Below, one piece after another: positions 7,501 through 11,723 of a stretch of DNA of 11,723 nt (its first letter is position 1; each line of letters opens with the position of its first letter). The position numbers and the translations under genes were made by a program. This stretch comes from Wenzhouxiangella sp. Its GTDB lineage: Bacteria > Pseudomonadota > Gammaproteobacteria > Xanthomonadales > Wenzhouxiangellaceae. The notes beneath the pieces were generated by a model. The model did not search any database, was not told the DNA's origin, and worked only from the letters and a program-made list of their open reading frames with translations. The stretch is from contig SKIE01000006.1 of assembly GCA_007116585.1 (NCBI GenBank), positions 1 to 11,723 of the forward strand, in the 5' to 3' direction.

Positions 7501-7693
7501 TAACGCCTATGTCAACCGCAACATGACCGGTGCCGTGGTCGGCGTCCAGCCGTTCGGCGGCGAGGGCTTGTCTGGCACCGGCCCCAAGGCGGGCGGGCCG
7601 CACTACCTGTACCGTTTTGCCACCGAGCGCACGCGCACCATCAATACCGCGGCCGTGGGCGGCAACGCTTCCCTGCTGGCGTTGTCCGACTAG
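4565..7693 (+). CDS. putA: Bifunctional proline dehydrogenase / L-glutamate gamma-semialdehyde dehydrogenase (short-type PutA)
   Basis: PutA oxidises proline to pyrroline-5-carboxylate with FAD (electrons to membrane quinone), then glutamate semialdehyde to glutamate with NAD+. From ATG 4565 the product has 1042 residues. The proline dehydrogenase barrel holds Lys251 (SVKLSALHPRY), Asp292 (DAEE), RLVKGAYWD (353-361), Tyr456, Tyr468 and Arg471-Arg472 (YLVRRLLENGAN), which match the active-site set of E. coli PutA. The aldehyde dehydrogenase half shows SPWNFP (694-699), Lys720, FTGST (770), Glu797 in AETGG and catalytic Cys831 in SAGQRCSALR, then VQPFGGEGLSGTGPKAGG near the end. There is no N-terminal ribbon-helix-helix DNA-binding domain and no extra C-terminal domain, unlike the 1320-residue E. 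coli form, so it should not repress its own gene. A GTG at 4472 would add 31 unlike residues; I prefer ATG 4565. The ribosome site is weak. Confidence 0.96.
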   Translation: MFIRANADTPDQVTEALDAAWSLDEAEHVARLLSQTGLDLSAREHIYREAVSLVERVRERSRDAGAMEAFMREYDLSSEEGVVLMCLAEALLRIPDAETAEKLISDKLSDADWESHLGKSGSLFVNASTWGLMLTGRLVKVRESTERNLSSTLARIANRSGEPVVRLAIRQAMRIMGHQYVMGRSIEAALARSARRANRMFRYSFDMLGEAALTAADAERYRSAYEQAIRAIGSTTDEGTDVFELPSISVKLSALHPRYEHARADQVLEEMVPSLLGLARLARQQGIALTVDAEESERLQLSLQVFERVLADRELAGWDGFGLALQAYQKRAWAAIDWLADRARRCNHRIPVRLVKGAYWDTEIKHAQIEGLADYPVFSRKCNTDLSYLACVRKLLAAPDCFYPQFATHNAHTIVAIAEMAGERRDFEYQRLHGMGQELYAEVMEHADFNGACRVYAPVGDHKDLLPYLVRRLLENGANTSFVNRIVDEKLPPEQVVDDPISQVEALTEIRHPKIPLPIDLYGDHRRNSRGINFAHEQALGELREQMESVGLAQWNFWPAGQGEPAQRFSPADRSDCVGGLRWSSADDASQAVGRAAAAQPAWDQAGAQRRAEMIERFADALEAHRAEMMALCAREAGKTLLDGIAEVREAVDFCRYYARIARDQFADPTALPGPTGESNELRLHGRGVFVCISPWNFPLAIFSGQIVAALVTGNAVVAKPAEQTPLIALRAVELLHEAGVPRDALICLPGDGAVGAALTRDPRIAGVAFTGSTDTARLINRTLADREGPIVPLIAETGGQNAMIVDSSALPEQVVRDVISSAFHSAGQRCSALRVLCLQREIADRVLTMLSGAMQELKVGAPGLLATDVGPVIDQGQLDGLKSHVARMEREARPVARAPLPEERADGFWFAPCAFEIDSLDRLEGEVFGPVLHVLRYRARDLDSLLEEINAMGYGLTLGVHSRIDRVQQYVTDRVRVGNAYVNRNMTGAVVGVQPFGGEGLSGTGPKAGGPHYLYRFATERTRTINTAAVGGNASLLALSD

Positions 7694-7695
7694 CC

Positions 7696-9261
7696 ATGTA
7701 TGAGCAATATTTCGGCCTGAGCGAACGACCATTTGCGATCACGCCGAATCCGCGCTTTGTCTTTCTGAGTCAGCGCCACCAGGACGCGCTGGCCCACTTG
7801 CTGTACGGGGTCGGCACCGGGGGTAGCGGCGGTTTTGTTCAGCTAACCGGCGAGGTCGGTACCGGCAAGACCACCTTGTGCCGGCTGGTGCTGGAGCAAG
7901 TGCCGGAAAACACGCGCGTCGCGCTGATCCTGAATCCGATGCTGAGCCCGCCGGAACTGCTGCGGGCAATCTGTGCCGAACTTGAGGTCGATGTCAGCGC
8001 GGCCGGCGACAGCATGCAGGCGCTGCTCGACGCACTCAACCGCTACCTGCTGGCGCGCCATGCCGAGGGCGAGCGGGTGGTGCTGATCATTGACGAAGCG
8101 CAGAACATGAGCCGCCAGGGACTGGAACAGATCCGGCTGCTGACCAACCTGGAGACGGCGACCGACAAGCTGCTGCAGATCCTGCTGCTTGGCCAGCCCG
8201 AACTGCGTGACCTGCTGGGCCGCCCGGAGCTGCGCCAGTTGGCCCAGCGCATCACCGCCCGCTATCATCTCGACCCTCTCAATGAGGAAGAGACCGAAGC
8301 GTATGTCAGGCATCGGCTGGAAGTGGCCGGCGCGGCGCGCTGCCCATTTAACCGTGACGGCATGAAGGCCCTCTACCGGGTCTCGGAGGGCGTGCCCCGG
8401 CTGATCAATATCATCGCCGACCGCGCCCTGCTGGCGGCTTATGCCAGCGAGCAGGAGCGCATTGATGCCAGGCTGGTTCGATCGGCCGCGGCCGAAGTCA
8501 CCGGTGAGCAGGACGCTGCCGGTCACGGTGGATGGCTGCGCGGTGCCGTGGCCGGACTGGCGGTTGCGCTGGTCCTGGCATCCGGGGCCTGGATCAGCTG
8601 GACGCTCACCCGTACGGCGCCGACGATGGCCGAGAGCAGCCCGCGCCCGGCCTGGCAGAGCGTGATTGCAGACGCGACTCCGGAATCGGCCTGGCTGGAA
8701 ATGGCGGCTGCCTGGCCGGGCTTGGACCGCTTTGCCGTCAGCGCTGCGTGTGAGGGGCCTGAAACCGTGGTCGATGGCGTGGCCTGTCTGTCGCTGCGCG
8801 GCAACTGGGCCTACATCGGCCAGATTGGATTGCCCGTGATCCTGCGCCTGAGCGCCAACGGGGCAGACTCGGAGCGCCACGTGCTCATGACCGGCCTGCT
8901 CAACGATCAGGTGGTGCTTCGCCATCAGGGCCAGGAGATCCAGGTGCCCGCGGGGCAGCTCGACCGGCGCTGGCTGGGAGATTTCCGGGTCGTGTGGCCC
9001 GATGACGGACTGATCCTGCGCCAGGGCCAGTCCGGTGCCACGGTGGCGCGGATGAAGGAACTGGCCGCATCCAGCGCGTCGCCGCGCTGGGACGGCGCGC
9101 TGGATGACCGTTATGATGAAGGGTTTGCACGCTGGGTCGAATTATTTCAGCGCCGGCATGGCCTCGACGATGACGGAATGATTGGCCCGGTGACCCGGCT
9201 GTTCCTGAAAGCGCCCCATCTGGATGGCCCGGAACTGTTGCTTGCTACCGCTGGAGAGTAG
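7696..9261 (+). CDS. gspA: GspA/ExeA-like AAA+ ATPase with transmembrane helix and peptidoglycan-binding domain
   Basis: The ExeA/GspA family works with GspB to remodel or bind peptidoglycan so that the type II secretion secretin can assemble. The 521-residue product opens MYEQYFGLSERPFAITPNP, the classic family start. Its cytoplasmic AAA+ domain has Walker A GEVGTGKTT (52-60), Walker B VVLIIDEAQN (128-137), a sensor-like ILLLGQPEL (162-170) and GVPRLINIIADRAL (232-245). One membrane helix follows (about 281-303), then a periplasmic part whose last segment resembles a peptidoglycan-binding domain (LRQGQSG at 441-447 to GMIGPVTRLFL at 494-504). Only two bases separate it from the putA stop, suggesting read-through transcription, and gspB follows eight bases later. 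Related ATPases occur in polysaccharide export loci, but the GspB neighbour favours a secretion role. No core type II secretion genes are visible here. Confidence 0.9.
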   Translation: MYEQYFGLSERPFAITPNPRFVFLSQRHQDALAHLLYGVGTGGSGGFVQLTGEVGTGKTTLCRLVLEQVPENTRVALILNPMLSPPELLRAICAELEVDVSAAGDSMQALLDALNRYLLARHAEGERVVLIIDEAQNMSRQGLEQIRLLTNLETATDKLLQILLLGQPELRDLLGRPELRQLAQRITARYHLDPLNEEETEAYVRHRLEVAGAARCPFNRDGMKALYRVSEGVPRLINIIADRALLAAYASEQERIDARLVRSAAAEVTGEQDAAGHGGWLRGAVAGLAVALVLASGAWISWTLTRTAPTMAESSPRPAWQSVIADATPESAWLEMAAAWPGLDRFAVSAACEGPETVVDGVACLSLRGNWAYIGQIGLPVILRLSANGADSERHVLMTGLLNDQVVLRHQGQEIQVPAGQLDRRWLGDFRVVWPDDGLILRQGQSGATVARMKELAASSASPRWDGALDDRYDEGFARWVELFQRRHGLDDDGMIGPVTRLFLKAPHLDGPELLLATAGE

Positions 9262-9269
9262 TCAAAGAC

Positions 9270-10139
9270 GTGTCCTACATCCTCGACGCCTTGCGCAAGT
9301 CCGAAAAGCAGCGCCGCCTGGGGCAATCGCCAGACCTGGGCTCGGCGCCTCCGCCGTCGGCCAGCCGACGCAAGTCACCATCCGGCCGCCTGGTCGTGTT
9401 CGGTGCTGCTGCAGTGATCGTGGCAGCGCTTGGTGCCGGATGGTTCTGGTGGTCGGGCAGCGAGTCTCCTACAGATGTCATGCCCACACCCGTGGTTGAC
9501 CATGTGCCAGAGCCTGAACCCGAGCGGTCGGCGCCGGTGGAGGATCCGCCGGCCCGGGCCGCTCCGGTTGAGGCAGACAGCGGCGGGGACCGGGGCAGAC
9601 GTGCGGTGGTTGATCGTCGCTCACCAACCCGGACACCGCCGGCGGCCCGGGTTTCCAGACCCGCACCGGAGCGACCGGGCGAAGTCGAAACGCCGCGCCC
9701 CGTCGTGCCCGAGGGTGAGCGCGAAAGGCTGGTCGAGAGCATCGAGGAGGCCGAGCGCCTGGTCGCCCGGGAACTGGCCGAGCGCGGCGCCGAAGACGAT
9801 GGACCGGCCGTTGCGGCCGATCCTGAGTCGCCGCCCTCGCCCGAGAGCGAGGCATTAGCCAGTAGCGAGCCTACGGAAGAGCCGGTCACGTCATGGCAGC
9901 CGGAGCGGGTCGACTATCTCGAAGCCTGGGAACTGCCGCTGGACGTGCGTCGCGAGATGCCGGAGCTGAGCCTGAGCATCCACGTTTTCAGCGCTGATCC
10001 AGAGCAGCGTTTCGTGTTGATCAACGGCGAGCGGCGTCTGGAGGGCGACGCGCTGGGCTCCGGCGCGAGGCTGGCCGAGGTCAGCCGCCTGGGCGCGGTC
10101 ATCGAGTTTCAGGACTATCGTTTTCTGCTGCGGCCGTAA
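9270..10139 (+). CDS. gspB: GspB-like general secretion pathway protein B
   Basis: GspB/ExeB is a bitopic inner-membrane protein that pairs with GspA/ExeA and contacts the secretin through its periplasmic end. The 289-residue product begins MSYILDALRKSEKQRRLG, the hallmark N-terminus of this family, from a GTG start at 9270 preceded by GGAGAG. It has one membrane helix (about 41-61). A long low-complexity linker rich in Pro, Glu, Arg and Ala (about 65-215) would span the periplasm; part of it (150-175) is acidic and basic enough for a short coiled helix. The C-terminal folded domain (about 221-289, from ELPLDVRREMPELS to the final YRFLLRP) matches the T2SSB-type domain, including HVFSADPEQRFVLING. 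It follows gspA by eight bases and overlaps the rhomboid gene by one base (TAATG). Confidence 0.9.
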   Translation: MSYILDALRKSEKQRRLGQSPDLGSAPPPSASRRKSPSGRLVVFGAAAVIVAALGAGWFWWSGSESPTDVMPTPVVDHVPEPEPERSAPVEDPPARAAPVEADSGGDRGRRAVVDRRSPTRTPPAARVSRPAPERPGEVETPRPVVPEGERERLVESIEEAERLVARELAERGAEDDGPAVAADPESPPSPESEALASSEPTEEPVTSWQPERVDYLEAWELPLDVRREMPELSLSIHVFSADPEQRFVLINGERRLEGDALGSGARLAEVSRLGAVIEFQDYRFLLRP

Positions 10140-10846
10140 TGGCGCTCTATTCGACTCGCGCGATGTCGAGAGGGGCCTGGATCTGGCCGTGGTCACTGAG
10201 CATTCTGTCGCTGGCCATGGCCGTGGTCAGCGCCGCCTATCTCACCGGTCAGCTCGGTCGATTCGAACACGCGTTGGCTTTTTTCAGTTTCCGGCCCGAT
10301 GCTGTCATCGGTCAGCTGATTGAGCCCTACAGCATCGAATCGCTGTGGATATTGAGCGGCCTGCTGTCGGCGCTGCTGCTGCACGTGGACTGGATCCACC
10401 TGCTGGGCAACCTGGCCTATTTCTGGGCTTTCGGCGTCAGCGTGGAAAAGGCCGTCGGACATGTGCGGTTCCTGATCCTGTTCCTGGTCCTTGGCGGGCT
10501 GGCGAATCTGTATACGGCCTGGCACCTGCACGGCGTGCAGAATCTGCCTGTCATCGGGGCCAGCGGCGGGGTCTCGGCGATCATCGGGGTGTACCTGGGT
10601 CTTTTCCCGCGCCGCCGCATGGGGTTATGGCTGCCGCTGGGTTTGTATTTGCAGTTTGCCCGGGTGCCGGCGGTGCTGGTCATCGGGTCGTGGTTTACCC
10701 TGCAGTTGCTCTACAGCGTGTTCGGCCCCACCTCTCACCAGGTCGCCTGGTCGGCACACCTGGCTGGCTTCGGTATCGGAGTTACGGCAGCAGTGCTGCT
10801 GCGGCTTTTGCCGGGCCCCCTCAATCTTGAATATCGGGATGAATAA
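10139..10846 (+). CDS. Rhomboid family intramembrane serine protease
   Basis: Rhomboids cleave membrane-anchored substrates within or near the lipid bilayer with a Ser-His dyad. This 235-residue protein has a helix at about 18-36, then a six-helix-like core. It carries the family signature HxxxxHxxxN (His82, His87, Asn91 in LHVDWIHLLGN), the nucleophile motif GASG with Ser142, and the partner His207 in WSAHLAGFGIG. All catalytic positions are intact, so it should be active. FWAFGVSVEKAVGHVRF (95-111) is the usual loop after the second core helix. The ATG overlaps the gspB stop, and the DUF1820 gene begins inside its 3' end. Substrates are unknown. Its place after gspAB invites comparison with rhombosortase, a rhomboid that processes GlyGly-CTERM proteins exported by type II secretion, but the core resembles general bacterial rhomboids at least as much. 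Confidence 0.92.
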   Translation: MALYSTRAMSRGAWIWPWSLSILSLAMAVVSAAYLTGQLGRFEHALAFFSFRPDAVIGQLIEPYSIESLWILSGLLSALLLHVDWIHLLGNLAYFWAFGVSVEKAVGHVRFLILFLVLGGLANLYTAWHLHGVQNLPVIGASGGVSAIIGVYLGLFPRRRMGLWLPLGLYLQFARVPAVLVIGSWFTLQLLYSVFGPTSHQVAWSAHLAGFGIGVTAAVLLRLLPGPLNLEYRDE

Positions 10847-11171
10847 CCGGACGAGTATGTACAAGGTCATCTTTCACAACCAGAACAAGGTCTACGAGCT
10901 GTATTGCCAGAAAGTCAGTGGCAGCGAACTCGCCTATGGCTTTGTGGAGATCAGCGAACTGGTATTCGATGTGGATGAGTCGATCGTAATCGACCCCACC
11001 GAAGAGCGCCTGCGCGAAGAGTTTGCCGACGTGGACGGGTTGCACCTGCCGATGCATGCCGTCATCCGGATCGAGCGGGTCAGCAAGCGCGGCACCTGCG
11101 TGATCCGCGACAGTCATTCCGGCGAGAAAGTCACGCCACTGCCGCTGGACGGGCCGCGGCGCAAGCGCTGA
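10839..11171 (+). CDS. DUF1820 family protein
   Basis: A 110-residue soluble protein that I recognise as DUF1820, a small conserved family of gammaproteobacteria without a defined function. Family-like features are the opening MYKVIFHNQNKVYELY (residues 7-22), GFVEISELVFD in the middle, an acidic IDPTEERLREEF helix, and LPMHAVIRIERV (residues about 67-78), in which the IPMHS-like turn is typical. The C-terminus is proline- and arginine-rich. No signal peptide or membrane helix is present. The ATG at 10839 overlaps the rhomboid gene by eight bases and gives a start resembling relatives. A second ATG at 10857, preceded by GGACGAG, would give 104 residues and cannot be excluded. It appears to be the last gene of the putA-led string. 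Confidence 0.85.
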   Translation: MNNRTSMYKVIFHNQNKVYELYCQKVSGSELAYGFVEISELVFDVDESIVIDPTEERLREEFADVDGLHLPMHAVIRIERVSKRGTCVIRDSHSGEKVTPLPLDGPRRKR

Positions 11172-11213
11172 TGGCTCGCACTCCCATGAAGTCTGGCTGA
11201 GCCCTGGCCGGTG

Positions 11214-11222
11214 TGCTAAGGT
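11214..11222 (+). promoter_or_regulatory. Possible extended -10 promoter for the secreted-protein gene
   Basis: TGC-TAAGGT has an extended -10 TG and three of six -10 matches; the -35 position (TGGCTG at 11194-11199, 17-base spacing) is poor. It sits about 33 bases before the ATG at 11255 in the 83-base gap after the DUF1820 gene, where a promoter would be expected. A small hairpin (CGGCT/AGCCG, 11226-11240) lies in the presumed leader. Weak evidence. Confidence 0.2.
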
Positions 11223-11254
11223 TCGCGGCTGTCGAAGCCGTCGGGATTCTCGCC

Positions 11255-11723
11255 ATGTGGTTGACTCGTTCTGTATTCGTTTTTTCGGTCGTAGGCGCCA
11301 TGATTGTGTCAACGGCAGTGTCGGCTTCGCCACAGGATGAATTCTGGGAAGCGCTGAGCACTTTGTGCGGACAGGCACACCCTGGTGAGATGACCGGTTT
11401 CGCCCGGCCGGGCGACGATGGCTGGCTGGACCGCGAAGTGACCATGCACGTGCGCGAGTGCAGCGAGGCCGAAATCCGCATTCCGCTCCACGTGGGAGAG
11501 AATCGATCCCGGACCTGGATTCTGACCCGCATTCCGGGCGGCGGCCTGCGCTTGAAGCATGATCACCGGCATGAAGACGGCAGCGAAGAGGTCGTGACCT
11601 GGTATGGCGGGCACACCACTGATCCGGGGCGCGCCTGGCGCCAGACCTTTCCGGTTGATGACTACTCCAGCGCCCTGTTTCTGGGGAACGGACTTGATGA
11701 TTCGGTGGACAACTTCTGGTCAA
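11255..11723 (+). CDS. Secreted protein of unknown function (3' end cut by window edge)
   Basis: I do not recognise this gene. The visible 156 residues begin with a clear signal peptide: MWLTRSVFVF, a hydrophobic stretch to about residue 22, then VSA before SPQDEF, a likely signal peptidase I site after residue 24. The mature part starts with FWEALSTLCGQA and has two cysteines, Cys38 and Cys69, which could form a disulfide in the periplasm. It is mixed in charge, with a histidine-rich patch (KHDHRH, 101-106) and a run of aromatic and aspartate residues at the end. No lipobox, catalytic motif or further membrane helix is visible. It is separated from the DUF1820 gene by 83 bases and may have its own promoter. 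The start has only a weak GGGA element upstream. The frame is open to the right edge. Confidence 0.7.
   Translation, partial: MWLTRSVFVFSVVGAMIVSTAVSASPQDEFWEALSTLCGQAHPGEMTGFARPGDDGWLDREVTMHVRECSEAEIRIPLHVGENRSRTWILTRIPGGGLRLKHDHRHEDGSEEVVTWYGGHTTDPGRAWRQTFPVDDYSSALFLGNGLDDSVDNFWS

Noticed and set aside
7843..8925. 360-residue open frame on the minus strand opposite gspA
   Set aside because: gspA has Walker motifs and a family N-terminus on the other strand; the antisense product is Gln-, Arg- and His-rich with no domain.
11226..11240. CGGCT/AGCCG hairpin as a terminator after the DUF1820 gene
   Set aside because: The stem is only five base pairs and no T-tract follows, so it does not support a rho-independent terminator.
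10821..11723. 300-residue open minus-strand frame through the DUF1820 and secreted-protein genes
   Set aside because: It runs opposite a recognised DUF1820 gene and a frame with a good signal peptide; its composition (Arg, Ser, Pro) is typical of a shadow frame.

Overview
The window reads as high-GC chromosomal DNA of a free-living, respiring gammaproteobacterium. The lineage is inferred from gene content and operon style: DUF2244 ahead of coxB, coxI without an adjacent SURF1 in view, a DUF1820 gene, and an ExeA/GspB-type pair. A Chromatiales- or Wenzhouxiangella-like organism is possible but not proven. Genes are tightly packed. There are no tRNAs, rRNAs, insertion sequences, CRISPR arrays or prophage genes that I can see.

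Left half, minus strand (about 4363 down to 1): an aa3/caa3-type cytochrome c oxidase operon. In transcription order it holds a DUF2244 membrane protein, coxB (subunit II with CuA centre and a fused C-terminal cytochrome c domain), ctaD/coxA (subunit I), a 46-residue single-helix membrane protein with a GTG start that overlaps the next gene, ctaG/cox11 (CuB assembly) and the start of coxC/ctaE (subunit III, running off the left edge). Together they build the proton-pumping terminal oxidase that takes electrons from cytochrome c to oxygen. The heme A and SURF1 assembly genes are not in view and may lie further left.

Centre (4364-4564): a roughly 200-base divergent control region between the oxidase operon and putA. 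It contains a plausible minus-strand -10 box, an inverted repeat overlapping that promoter, a one-mismatch FNR/Anr-like box (TTGAC-N4-ATCAA) and a 15-base palindrome. This is the densest regulatory stretch of the window.

Right half, plus strand (4565-11171): five genes with gaps of 2 and 8 bases and overlaps of 1 and 8 bases, so probably one transcript. They are a bifunctional putA of the short type (proline to glutamate, no N-terminal DNA-binding domain), a GspA/ExeA-like AAA+ ATPase with a peptidoglycan-binding tail, a GspB-like inner-membrane partner, a rhomboid intramembrane serine protease with all catalytic residues, and a DUF1820 protein. PutA feeds electrons to quinone, so respiration and proline catabolism share the central control region. 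GspA/GspB help place the type II secretion secretin through the cell wall.

After an 83-base gap a new gene begins at 11255. It encodes an unrecognised secreted protein with a signal peptide and is cut by the right edge.

I found no clearly new multi-gene system. The best leads are the unlisted small gene in the oxidase operon, the structured divergent control region, and the putA-gspAB-rhomboid-DUF1820 gene string.
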